A stretch of DNA of 64,000 bases, from NCBI RefSeq assembly GCF_019443285.1, contig NZ_CP080327.1, positions 2,538,001 to 2,602,000 of the forward strand, in the 5' to 3' direction. The DNA comes from Aquisediminimonas profunda (GTDB lineage Bacteria > Pseudomonadota > Alphaproteobacteria > Sphingomonadales > Sphingomonadaceae). Below are positions 35,931 to 43,518 of the stretch, piece after piece (position 1 is the stretch's first letter; every line of letters starts with the position of its first letter). Made by a program: the position numbers and the translations under genes. The notes under the pieces were generated by a model. That model saw nothing but the letters and a program-made list of their open reading frames with translations. It ran no database searches and was not told the DNA's origin.

Positions 35931-36950
35931 GTGCTGAACGATGCGCAACTGGCTGCTGTTGGCGAGCACATTGCAAAAGCATTGAATGCACCCGGGGCTG
36001 AGATCATAGACATTCGCCGGTTTCACGGCGGTGCATCCCGCGAGACTTATGCAATTGACGTTCTTGCCAATCAGGTTTTGCATGCCCTGATCTTGCGATG
36101 CGACCCTGGCGACAGCCTCATTGATACACCACGGGCACTTGAGTTTGCTGCGTACAAGTCTGTCGAGCACTGCGGCATTCCTGTTCCCCGTGCCGTCAGC
36201 CTGTGTGAGGACGCAGCACTGATTGGTACGCCGTTTTTCATCATGCAGCGTATCGAGGGAGGAGAAGCGGTCAGCCCGTTCGTCGCAGGTGCTTACGGTG
36301 AAAATCGGGACGCAATCGGGCAGCAATTCTTCGAATACCTGGGCAAGATCAACGGCGCAGATGCCCTATCAAGCCCGCTTGCGGGGCAGGTCGATGTCCC
36401 TGAACCCGACGAATGCTGGTCCCGGGAACTGAACTACTGGGCTGGCCAAGTGGAGAAAAATGGGCTTCAGCCGGAACCCATATTGATGGCGGCCATTCGA
36501 TGGCTTCGCAAAAATCCGCCACCTCCCGCCCAGAAGCTGACCATCGTTCATGGCGACTACCGAAATGGCAATGTCCTTCATGACAGTGCGGGAAAAATTG
36601 TTGCGGTTCTGGATTGGGAAATGGCTCACATAGGAGACCCCCTTGAAGATCTTGCGTGGACGCTGGATCCGCTCTGGAATTTACAAGATCCAAGTCGTGC
36701 GGCTGGCCTGATCGAGCGGAGCGAAGCGATAAGGATATGGGAGAATGCGAGTGGGCTCATGTTCGATGAAGCAGCTTTTCGCTGGTGGGAAATGTTCGCT
36801 TCCGTAAAGGGAATGGCAATCTGGATTTCCTCTGGCCATGCCAGCGTTGCGGGCGTCAACAGCGACCCAGTGCTCGCATTTTCAGCCTGGTATCCAAAAA
36901 CAATCGGAAATCACGTTCTTGCTACCCGACTTGCAGGAATATTCGCATGA
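35931..36950 (+). CDS. Aminoglycoside-phosphotransferase-fold kinase (ACAD-associated)
   Basis: A 339-residue protein with the APH kinase fold. Nucleotide and catalytic motifs are HGDYRNGN (Brenner motif) and VLDWEMAHIGDPLEDLAW (metal-binding Asp). This subgroup is commonly beside, or in ACAD10/11 fused to, acyl-CoA dehydrogenases and in that setting is thought to phosphorylate hydroxyacyl-CoAs rather than antibiotics. That fits the acyl-CoA dehydrogenase two genes upstream. The GTG start at 35931 has GATGAGGA 7 nt upstream. It overlaps the next gene by 4 nt. Confidence 0.9.
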   Translation: MLNDAQLAAVGEHIAKALNAPGAEIIDIRRFHGGASRETYAIDVLANQVLHALILRCDPGDSLIDTPRALEFAAYKSVEHCGIPVPRAVSLCEDAALIGTPFFIMQRIEGGEAVSPFVAGAYGENRDAIGQQFFEYLGKINGADALSSPLAGQVDVPEPDECWSRELNYWAGQVEKNGLQPEPILMAAIRWLRKNPPPPAQKLTIVHGDYRNGNVLHDSAGKIVAVLDWEMAHIGDPLEDLAWTLDPLWNLQDPSRAAGLIERSEAIRIWENASGLMFDEAAFRWWEMFASVKGMAIWISSGHASVAGVNSDPVLAFSAWYPKTIGNHVLATRLAGIFA

Positions 36951-37396
36951 AGCCAGGCATAGACCAACTTTTGACTACGCTTGCGACAACACTCGCAACC
37001 CGGATACTGCCGCAACTGGATATGCAATCTTATGCGACGGGCGATGCCCGCATCGCAGCGCTTCTGTCGATTCTGCTCGCCCAGGAAGCCGATCGGGCAG
37101 CGGATACGCTTTCGCGCGAAAATCGCGAGATGCGGATGATATTTCTAGCAGCATCGAAGATGGACCTGATGGCTCCGCTCCGAGTGCGATTGGCGCATGA
37201 CGCAGCTTTGGAGGAAGCGGACCTCAGGCTTAGCACCCTGTCCGCCGCTCATGACCGCTACACCGAAACCTTGATAGCGCTCCAGATTGCCATTGAAACG
37301 ATTGATGACGAGTGGGCACGCGCACTGAACGCGGAAATCTGGCAGTTTCTGGTACGCGCGTCGGAAAGGCGCATGTTAGTCATGCCTGCGATGTAG
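36947..37396 (+). CDS. Small helical protein of acyl-CoA operon (DUF6285-like)
   Basis: A 149-residue, mostly helical cytosolic protein rich in Ala, Leu and Arg. No catalytic motif is visible. Short helical proteins of this kind, I believe the DUF6285 group, follow phosphotransferases in acyl-CoA operons; the link is from context and memory and not certain. ATGA overlap with the phosphotransferase gene shows coupled translation. It is the last gene of the MerR-controlled operon. Confidence 0.75.
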   Translation: MKPGIDQLLTTLATTLATRILPQLDMQSYATGDARIAALLSILLAQEADRAADTLSRENREMRMIFLAASKMDLMAPLRVRLAHDAALEEADLRLSTLSAAHDRYTETLIALQIAIETIDDEWARALNAEIWQFLVRASERRMLVMPAM

Positions 37397-37409
37397 CGAA
37401 AAAGACAAA

Positions 37410-37435
37410 TGCCCGGACCGTTTCCAGTCCGGGCA
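37410..37435 (+). terminator. Hairpin at the end of the acyl-CoA operon
   Basis: A perfect 9-bp stem, TGCCCGGAC and GTCCGGGCA, with an 8-nt loop, 14 nt after the stop codon. No U-run follows, so it is not a textbook intrinsic terminator; it may end transcription weakly or protect the 3' end. Confidence 0.5.
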
Positions 37436-37440
37436 CCTGC

Positions 37441-37456
37441 GTGACGAATTCGTCAC
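37441..37456. repeat. Perfect 16-bp palindrome
   Basis: GTGACGAATTCGTCAC, fully self-complementary with no loop bases, 5 nt after the preceding hairpin and followed by CCCCCGTTTTGGTTTT. As DNA it could be a protein site; as RNA it would form a second stem of the operon end. Confidence 0.5.
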
Positions 37457-37687
37457 CCCCCGTTTTGGTTTTCGTCTCAACACAGCCCGCCAGTATTCCA
37501 GCTTGGGCGTGGAGCCGTCGACCTCCCCGAACCGTGGCCTCACGTTTCAGAATCATGTGGCTACGGAAGACTGGCCGATTTGTCATCGCCCGATTTGTCT
37601 CTCGGAGTCGATTTGGCACTCACTGTGTTGATTCCGCCACAGTTCCCGATGCTTGCCAGTAATGCTCCCGCGTTCTAGTGCCGATGC

Positions 37688-38938
37688 ATGATCCTTTCAG
37701 CCCATGAGCGCATGATCGCCAAACGCTATCTGCTCCCCGGGCGCGGCGAAGGATTTATCTTCCTTGTCGCCGGCATCAGTCTGTTTGCCGTTATGCTCGG
37801 CGTGGCCGCGTTAATCGTCGTCATGAGTGTAATGAACGGCTTCCGTGCGGAATTGTTCGACAAGATCGTTGGACTTAACGGTCACGCCGTTGTGCAAGGC
37901 TATGGCGGCAAGCTGCCTGACTGGAAGCAGATTATGGCAGAGGCCAAGGCGACGCCTGGCGTCAAGTCTGCAATCCCGCTGATCGAGCAACCCTTGATGG
38001 CAAGCTATCAGGGACGCGTTGAGGGCGTGCTGTTGCGCGGCATGACAGTCAAGGACATTCGATCGAACTCATCGATCCAGAACAAGGTCTTGATCGGAAA
38101 ACTCTCGGACCTGGTTCCTGGTAGCGGGAATGTCGCAATCGGCGCACGATTGGCAGATGAGCTGGGTGCCCAGATCGGCGGCAGCATCAGCCTTATTTCG
38201 CCGGACGGACAAACAACGCCATTTGGTTCGGTTCCGCGCATCGTCAGCTATCGCGTCGCGGCAATCTTTGAAGTGGGCGTCTACGACTATGACAAGTCGT
38301 TCGTCATCATGCCCATCGAAGATGCACAGACACTGCTTTTGCTTGGCGATACTGTAGGCATGGTCGAACTTGATACGGTCGATCCTGACAAGGTGGGCGC
38401 GATTCTAGCCCCTCTGGCAGCAAAAGTCGGGGATCGTGCCGTGGTATCCGACTGGCGGAGCATGAATGCCTCCCTTTTCGAGGCTCTTGCGGTGGATCGC
38501 GTTGTTTCATTCGTGATCCTTTCCCTGATCATTCTGGTTGCTGCATTCAATATCCTTTCGTCCCTGATCATGCTCGTTCGCGCCAAGACACGCGATATTG
38601 CAATTGTCCGGACAATGGGCGCGTCGCGTGCAAGCCTGGTCAGGATTTTCATGACCGTCGGTATCGTCATTGGCTCACTGGGTATTGCAGCGGGCGTGGT
38701 TCTGGGCTTTGTCATTCTCTATTTTCGCCAAGCCATGGTCAACGGCATCCAGTTCCTGACAGGCCAGAATTTGTGGGATCCTTCAATCCGCTTCTTGACC
38801 GAATTGCCTGCTCGCACCGACCCGCTTGAGGTTCTGGGCGTTGTCTTCATGGCACTTGTCTTGACGATTCTTGCGACGCTTTACCCTGCTTTCAAGGCCG
38901 CAGGCACCGATCCGGTACAGGTGCTGCGCTATGAGTGA
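37688..38938 (+). CDS. lolC: Lipoprotein-releasing ABC transporter permease LolC/E
   Basis: A 416-residue inner-membrane permease with the MacB/FtsX fold: one N-terminal helix (about 23-47), a large periplasmic domain (about 48-270) and three C-terminal helices (about 272-296, 322-350 and 380-402). Typical blocks are [14 protein letters not shown] at the start and [26 protein letters not shown]. It extracts mature outer-membrane lipoproteins and passes them to LolA. Only one permease gene is present beside lolD, as usual in alphaproteobacteria, so it probably works as a homodimer. Confidence 0.94.
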   Translation: MILSAHERMIAKRYLLPGRGEGFIFLVAGISLFAVMLGVAALIVVMSVMNGFRAELFDKIVGLNGHAVVQGYGGKLPDWKQIMAEAKATPGVKSAIPLIEQPLMASYQGRVEGVLLRGMTVKDIRSNSSIQNKVLIGKLSDLVPGSGNVAIGARLADELGAQIGGSISLISPDGQTTPFGSVPRIVSYRVAAIFEVGVYDYDKSFVIMPIEDAQTLLLLGDTVGMVELDTVDPDKVGAILAPLAAKVGDRAVVSDWRSMNASLFEALAVDRVVSFVILSLIILVAAFNILSSLIMLVRAKTRDIAIVRTMGASRASLVRIFMTVGIVIGSLGIAAGVVLGFVILYFRQAMVNGIQFLTGQNLWDPSIRFLTELPARTDPLEVLGVVFMALVLTILATLYPAFKAAGTDPVQVLRYE

Positions 38939-39602
38939 AGTCGTCATCGTTTCGGGACTGAAGCGCAGCTTCACCCAAGGCCCGGTGACAATCGAGGTCT
39001 TGCGTGGCGTCGATCTGAAAGTCGGTGCAGGTGAAATTGTCGCTTTGCTTGGCCCTTCCGGTTCGGGCAAGTCGACCTTGCTGCAGGCTCTCGGTCTGCT
39101 TGAGGGAGGCTTTTCCGGCTCAATCCGCATTTCCGGGGAAGAAGCCGCGGGTCTCGACAATGGCGGACGGACGCGACTGAGGCGCGACATGCTCGGCTTT
39201 GTTTACCAGTTTCATCATTTGCTGCCAGATTTTTCCGCTGTCGAAAATGTTATCCTTCCGCAGCTTATTCATGGTGCTTCGCGCGCTGAAGCTGAACAAC
39301 GTGCGGGATCGTTACTGGGATCGCTTGGCCTGTCAGGGCGCCTCGAGCATCGACCGAGCCAGCTCTCAGGAGGCGAGCAGCAGCGTGTTGCGGTCGCTCG
39401 GGCTTTGGCCAATCGCCCTGCCCTCATCCTTGCCGATGAACCGACGGGCAATCTTGACGAGGCAACTGCCGATGTTGTGCTTGGAGAATTTCTTAAACTT
39501 GTCCGCATAGAAGGATCTGCGGCGTTGATTGCAACGCATAATGAACGGATTGCCGCGAGGATGGACCGGACACTCAGACTTCATGAGGGGATTTTAGGCT
39601 GA
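38931..39602 (+). CDS. lolD: Lipoprotein-releasing ABC transporter ATPase LolD
   Basis: A 223-residue ATPase powering lipoprotein release by LolC. Walker [10 protein letters not shown] lies near residue 40, the signature [15 protein letters not shown] and Walker [13 protein letters not shown] follow, with the H-loop in ATHNERIA. The start at 38931 overlaps the lolC stop by 8 nt (ATGAGTGA). Confidence 0.96.
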   Translation: MSEVVIVSGLKRSFTQGPVTIEVLRGVDLKVGAGEIVALLGPSGSGKSTLLQALGLLEGGFSGSIRISGEEAAGLDNGGRTRLRRDMLGFVYQFHHLLPDFSAVENVILPQLIHGASRAEAEQRAGSLLGSLGLSGRLEHRPSQLSGGEQQRVAVARALANRPALILADEPTGNLDEATADVVLGEFLKLVRIEGSAALIATHNERIAARMDRTLRLHEGILG

Positions 39603-39607
39603 CGGCA

Positions 39608-39636
39608 TTGATCAGCCCAACCTGTGCACCCATATA
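39608..39636 (+). promoter_or_regulatory. Possible heat-shock (RpoH) promoter of lon
   Basis: TTGATC (39608-39613) and CCCATATA (39629-39636) are 15 nt apart and resemble a sigma-32-type promoter, about 28 nt before the lon ATG. GGAG sits 5 nt before that ATG. lon is a known heat-shock gene in many proteobacteria. The same bases can be read as a poor sigma-70 promoter. Confidence 0.4.
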
Positions 39637-39663
39637 GCCGAATATTCGCTTTTTGGAGCTACA

Positions 39664-42060
39664 ATGACCCAGTCCTATCCCGTCTTGCCGTTGCGAGATA
39701 TTGTCGTGTTTCCAAACATGGTCGTGCCGCTATTCGTCGGCCGCGACAAGTCGGTGGCGGCCCTTGAACAGGCAATGAATGCTGACAAGGAAATCTTCCT
39801 TGTTGCCCAGCTTGATCCGGCTCAGGACGATCCGGGTCAGGATGATCTCTATGATCTTGGCGTGATTGCGTCAGTGCTCCAACTTCTGAAGCTTCCCGAC
39901 GGCACCGTGCGTGTGCTGGTCGAAGGCAAGCAGCGCGCAACTCTCACGAGCCTGACGGGCTCCGGCGACTTCCTTACGGCCACGATTGAACTGATCGCGG
40001 AAGAAAAGGCGGCTGGGACTGAAGTTACCGCGCTTATGCGTTCGGTCGTCGATCAGTTTGAAAACTATGCAAAGCTGAACAAGAAGCTCCCTGCAGAAAC
40101 GGCAGTTCAGCTCTCAGAGATCGAGGATCCCTCGAGGTTGGCAGACGCAGTTGCAGCCAATCTCTCGCTCAAGGTCAGCGACAAGCAGGCCCTGCTCATC
40201 GAGCGCGATCCGGGAAAGCGGCTCGAGATGGCCTATGCCTTTATGGAAGGTGAACTCGGCGTCCTGCAGGTCGAAAAAAAGATCCGCGGCCGCGTGAAGC
40301 GTCAGATGGAAAAGACGCAGCGCGAATATTATCTCAACGAGCAGCTCAAGGCCATCCAGCGTGAACTCGGCAATGAGGGTGAGGACGGCGAAGGCGATGA
40401 ACTTGCGGAGCTTGGTCGGAAGATCGAAACGCTGAAGCTTTCCAAGGAAGCCAAGACCAAAGCCACGGGCGAGCTGAAAAAGCTCAAGGCCATGGCGCCC
40501 ATGTCTGCTGAAGCAACAGTCACCCGTAATTATCTCGATGTTTTGTTGGGCTTGCCCTGGGGCAAGAAATCAAAGCTCAAAAAGGATATCGCAGCCGCGC
40601 AGGCGGTGCTCGACAATGACCATTATGCTCTTGAAAAGGTCAAGGACCGGATCGTTGAATATCTGGCAGTGCAAGCGCGCACGTCCAAGTTGAAGGGACC
40701 GATTCTTTGCCTCGTGGGGCCGCCGGGCGTCGGCAAGACGTCTCTTGGTCGCTCGATTGCCAAGGCGTGCGGCCGGGAATTTGTTCGCCAGTCCTTGGGT
40801 GGGGTGCGCGACGAGGCCGAAATACGGGGCCATCGCAGGACGTATATCGGTTCGCTGCCGGGCAAGATTGTCAGCAATCTCAAGAAGGCGGGGACAATGA
40901 ATCCCCTCTTCCTGCTCGACGAAATCGACAAGCTTGGTCAGGATTTCCGAGGCGATCCTGCGTCTGCGTTGCTCGAAGTGCTTGATCCGGAGCAGAACAG
41001 CAAGTTCCAGGACCATTATCTTGAACTCGACATAGACTTGTCTGACGTGATGTTCGTCACGACGGCAAACTCGCTGAACCTACCGCAAGCTTTGCTTGAT
41101 CGGATGGAGATCATTCGCCTCGAAGGCTACACCGAAGACGAAAAGGTCGAAATCGCCAAGCGCCACCTGATTGAAAAGCAGGTCGAGGCACATGGGCTGA
41201 AAGCCGGCGAATTCGAGTTGACCGACGCTGGCTTGCGCGCACTTATCCAGGGCTATACCCGGGAGGCCGGCGTCCGCACGCTAGAGCGGGAAATTGCCAA
41301 GCTGGCACGCAAGTCGCTTCGGCGCATTCTTGAAGGCAAGGCCGAAAAGATTGTGATTACACCGGACAACCTCTCCGAGTTTGCCGGGGTGGTCAAGTTC
41401 CGCCACGGGCTCAGTGAAGAGGAAAACCAGATAGGCGCCGTGACGGGACTCGCATGGACCGAAGTGGGCGGCGAACTCCTGACGATCGAAGCCGTCACTG
41501 TGCCGGGTAAAGGCGCTGTGCGCACGACAGGCAAGCTGGGTGAAGTGATGAACGAATCCATCCAGGCGGCCCTCTCGTTCGTGAAGGCACGCAGCCCGGC
41601 TTATGGCATCAAGCCAAGCCTGATTGCACGCAAGGACCTGCATATCCACCTTCCCGAAGGTGCTGTTCCAAAAGATGGGCCGTCAGCAGGCATTGGGATG
41701 GTTACTGCGATGATTTCGACACTCACGGGGGTTGCGGTTCGCCGAGATGTGGCGATGACGGGCGAAGTGACACTTCGCGGCCGGGTGCTGCCAATTGGAG
41801 GTCTCAAGGAAAAACTCCTCGCGGCCATGCGCGGCGGTATCAAGACCGTGATCATCCCGCAGGAGAACGAGAAGGATCTGGTCGAGATTCCCGCGAACAT
41901 CCGCGAAGCCTTGACGATCATCCCGGTGCGCCATGTGGATGAGGTTTTGGCAATCGCCCTTACGGAACCGCTGCATTCCATCGAATGGACCGAGGCCGAT
42001 GAGCTTGCTGCACAGCCGCCAGTGGCGGTTGGCGCGTCAGGTGAATCACTGCCGCATTGA
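39664..42060 (+). CDS. lon: ATP-dependent protease Lon
   Basis: A 798-residue quality-control protease: N-terminal substrate domain (about 1-200), AAA+ domain with Walker A GPPGVGKTS and the LDEIDK Walker B, and a C-terminal serine/lysine protease domain. The catalytic Ser is in PKDGPSAGIGMV and the Lys in GGLKEKLLAAMRGG. Length is standard. It degrades damaged and regulatory proteins, including regulators of the cell cycle in alphaproteobacteria. It has its own promoter-like element and is followed by an AT-rich hairpin before hup. Confidence 0.97.
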   Translation: MTQSYPVLPLRDIVVFPNMVVPLFVGRDKSVAALEQAMNADKEIFLVAQLDPAQDDPGQDDLYDLGVIASVLQLLKLPDGTVRVLVEGKQRATLTSLTGSGDFLTATIELIAEEKAAGTEVTALMRSVVDQFENYAKLNKKLPAETAVQLSEIEDPSRLADAVAANLSLKVSDKQALLIERDPGKRLEMAYAFMEGELGVLQVEKKIRGRVKRQMEKTQREYYLNEQLKAIQRELGNEGEDGEGDELAELGRKIETLKLSKEAKTKATGELKKLKAMAPMSAEATVTRNYLDVLLGLPWGKKSKLKKDIAAAQAVLDNDHYALEKVKDRIVEYLAVQARTSKLKGPILCLVGPPGVGKTSLGRSIAKACGREFVRQSLGGVRDEAEIRGHRRTYIGSLPGKIVSNLKKAGTMNPLFLLDEIDKLGQDFRGDPASALLEVLDPEQNSKFQDHYLELDIDLSDVMFVTTANSLNLPQALLDRMEIIRLEGYTEDEKVEIAKRHLIEKQVEAHGLKAGEFELTDAGLRALIQGYTREAGVRTLEREIAKLARKSLRRILEGKAEKIVITPDNLSEFAGVVKFRHGLSEEENQIGAVTGLAWTEVGGELLTIEAVTVPGKGAVRTTGKLGEVMNESIQAALSFVKARSPAYGIKPSLIARKDLHIHLPEGAVPKDGPSAGIGMVTAMISTLTGVAVRRDVAMTGEVTLRGRVLPIGGLKEKLLAAMRGGIKTVIIPQENEKDLVEIPANIREALTIIPVRHVDEVLAIALTEPLHSIEWTEADELAAQPPVAVGASGESLPH

Positions 42061-42068
42061 GCTTTCAC

Positions 42069-42108
42069 CGAAAAATCGCACGAAATGTCCGATTTTGGCG
42101 ATTTTTCG
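42069..42108 (+). terminator. Hairpin after lon
   Basis: An 11-bp inverted repeat CGAAAAATCGC / GCGATTTTTCG with an 18-nt loop, 9 nt after the lon stop. There is no separate U-tract, but the downstream arm carries five Ts. A probable lon transcript end. Confidence 0.5.
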
Positions 42109-42119
42109 CGTGAATCCCT

Positions 42120-42149
42120 TTGACAGCGGCCCAGCGGTTGGGGTTAGTA
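42120..42149 (+). promoter_or_regulatory. Putative sigma-70 promoter of hup
   Basis: A perfect -35 TTGACA (42120-42125), an 18-nt spacer and TTAGTA (42144-42149). The leader would be about 48 nt, with a strong AGGGGG ribosome site 9 nt before the hup ATG. Confidence 0.55.
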
Positions 42150-42204
42150 GCCGCCAGATTGACCGCGAGTCACTCTGAAACCATCTGATAGGGGGTTCAT
42201 AAAA

Positions 42205-42477
42205 ATGAACAAACAAGAACTTATTTCATCAGTTGCCGATGCTTCGGGCCTCACCAAGGCTGATGCGAGCAAGGCAGTTGAAGGTGTATTTGATGCCATC
42301 ACCGGCGCTTTGAAGAAGGGTGATGAAGTTCGCCTGGTTGGTTTCGGCACTTTTTCGGTTTCCAAGCGCAAGGCTTCGACCGGTCGCAACCCCCGGACCG
42401 GAGAGCCGATGAAGATCAGCGCTTCGACCCAGCCCAAGTTCAAGGCTGGCAAGGGTCTGAAAGACGCCGTTAACTGA
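42205..42477 (+). CDS. hup: DNA-binding protein HU
   Basis: A 90-residue nucleoid protein. It begins MNKQELISSVADASGLTKAD, has the KKGDEVRLVGFGTF turn, and the DNA-binding arm GRNPRTGEPMKI with the conserved proline between the two strands. Length is exactly that of the family. It has its own promoter, a strong ribosome site and a strong terminator, so it is a single-gene unit, usual for an abundant protein. Confidence 0.97.
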   Translation: MNKQELISSVADASGLTKADASKAVEGVFDAITGALKKGDEVRLVGFGTFSVSKRKASTGRNPRTGEPMKISASTQPKFKAGKGLKDAVN

Positions 42478-42510
42478 TTGGATTCTCCTTCGGGAGGCAC
42501 AGTACAGGAA

Positions 42511-42546
42511 GGCGGGCAGCATCCATGGGTGCTGCCCGCCTTTTTT
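42511..42546 (+). terminator. Intrinsic terminator of hup
   Basis: A perfect 11-bp GC-rich stem GGCGGGCAGCA / TGCTGCCCGCC with an 8-nt loop, directly followed by six Ts. This is the only textbook intrinsic terminator I find in the window. Confidence 0.93.
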
Positions 42547-42561
42547 GTTCTGCCAACAGCC

Positions 42562-42590
42562 TTGTCTTTCAGAACGCCCTTGTCTAACGG
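42562..42590 (+). promoter_or_regulatory. Putative promoter of tRNA-Val
   Basis: TTGTCT (42562-42567), a 17-nt spacer and TAACGG (42585-42590), 17 nt before the mature tRNA. Confidence 0.4.
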
Positions 42591-42606
42591 CCTCGCAGCA
42601 CAGTGC

Positions 42607-42681
42607 GGGCGCGTAGCTCAGTGGTAGAGCACACCCTTCACACGGGTGGGGTCGCAGGTTCAATCCCTGCCGCGCCCACCA
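42607..42681 (+). tRNA. tRNA-Val (anticodon CAC)
   Basis: A 75-nt tRNA. Acceptor stem GGGCGCG pairs with CGCGCCC, followed by A and an encoded CCA. The D-arm is GCTCAGTGGTAGAGC, the anticodon stem CACCC/GGGTG encloses TTCACAC with anticodon CAC, and the T-arm is GCAGGTTCAATCCCTGC. Confidence 0.96.
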
Positions 42682-42728
42682 CGCACTTTGCCTCAATCCC
42701 CTCCCCGGGCTGAATTTTCAGGACAAGC

Positions 42729-42956
42729 ATGAGCAATCTTCACCTCGTTTTCGGCGGTCGCGTCAAAGATCCCCGCACCCTGGATTTCGCTGACCTGAAA
42801 TCCATAGACATTGTCGGGATGTTCCCCGATTACAAAACTGCAGAAAAGGCATGGCGAGCCGCAGCGCAACGCACTGTCGACGATGCAGAGATGAAGTATG
42901 TCGTCGTCCATCTGCACCGGCTCCTGCAGCCGGAAATGCTGAAACCAGCCAAATAG
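42729..42956 (+). CDS. DUF4170 family small protein
   Basis: A 75-residue protein of the alphaproteobacterial DUF4170 family, with LVFGGRVKDP at the start and DAEMKYVVVHLHRLLQPE at the end. The fold is a small alpha/beta domain of unknown role. AGGA lies 5 nt before the ATG. It may be read from the upstream tRNA promoter. Its stop lies 2 nt from the greA stop on the other strand. Confidence 0.88.
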   Translation: MSNLHLVFGGRVKDPRTLDFADLKSIDIVGMFPDYKTAEKAWRAAAQRTVDDAEMKYVVVHLHRLLQPEMLKPAK

Positions 42957-42958
42957 AG

Positions 42959-43435
42959 CTAGATGAACTCGATCTTTGACACGAGGTAGTAACGATCGCC
43001 AGATGGCACCGTCACTTCGATCTCATCATCGACCTTCCGTCCGATAAGGGCGCGACCAAGCGGCGAGTTGTATGAGATCTTGCCGGTCTTGGCATCGGCC
43101 TCAGGCTGTCCCACGATCTGGTATTTGATCGGTTTGTCGTTCTCATCAAGCAAGGTGACAGTGGCACCAAATACGATCTTGTCTCCTGATAGCGTCGAGG
43201 GATCGATGATCATTGCGCGACTGAGCTTGTCCTCAAGGTCACTGATTGTCGCTTCGACCTGACCCTGGCGCTCCTTGGCAGCGTGATATTCCGCATTCTC
43301 CGAGAGATCACCATGCGCCCGCGCTTCTTCGATCGCGTCGATGATCTGTGGGCGCTCCGCTTTCAAGCGCGAGAGGTGCTCGGTCAGCATCTTGTGCCCT
43401 TCGAGGAGCATCGGCATCTTGTCGACTGTCGCCAT
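42959..43435 (-). CDS. greA: Transcription elongation factor GreA
   Basis: A 158-residue factor that rescues backtracked RNA polymerase by stimulating transcript cleavage. The N-terminal coiled coil (about 8-75) carries the catalytic acidic tip [15 protein letters not shown], and the C-terminal FKBP-like domain has [21 protein letters not shown] precedes the ATG by 7 nt. It follows carB on the same strand after 83 nt. Confidence 0.96.
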   Translation of the reverse strand: MATVDKMPMLLEGHKMLTEHLSRLKAERPQIIDAIEEARAHGDLSENAEYHAAKERQGQVEATISDLEDKLSRAMIIDPSTLSGDKIVFGATVTLLDENDKPIKYQIVGQPEADAKTGKISYNSPLGRALIGRKVDDEIEVTVPSGDRYYLVSKIEFI

Positions 43436-43518
43436 CTCTCAAACCTTCGTCCGTCAAAAAATCTACATCAAGCGGCTCCGACTGGAGACCGCCCGCCCGT
43501 TCACCTGAATTGTCGGGA

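Larger units (their letters stand above)
37397..37687 (+). other. Spacer with two hairpins between acyl-CoA operon and lolC
   Basis: A 291-nt gap. It begins with two strong inverted repeats (separate entries). The remainder has no good promoter for lolC and no Shine-Dalgarno sequence before the lolC ATG. Small open frames of 79 and 116 codons run across the hairpins but look non-coding. A small RNA cannot be excluded. Confidence 0.5.

Noticed and set aside
35931-36950. Possible aminoglycoside resistance gene
   Set aside because: The APH-fold protein sits in an acyl-CoA dehydrogenase operon and belongs to the ACAD-associated kinases, so a resistance role is unlikely.
37380-37619. 79-codon open frame on the minus strand in the lolC spacer
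   Set aside because: It runs through both hairpins, lacks a Shine-Dalgarno sequence and has no recognisable pattern. I cannot exclude a small protein, but the evidence favours non-coding.
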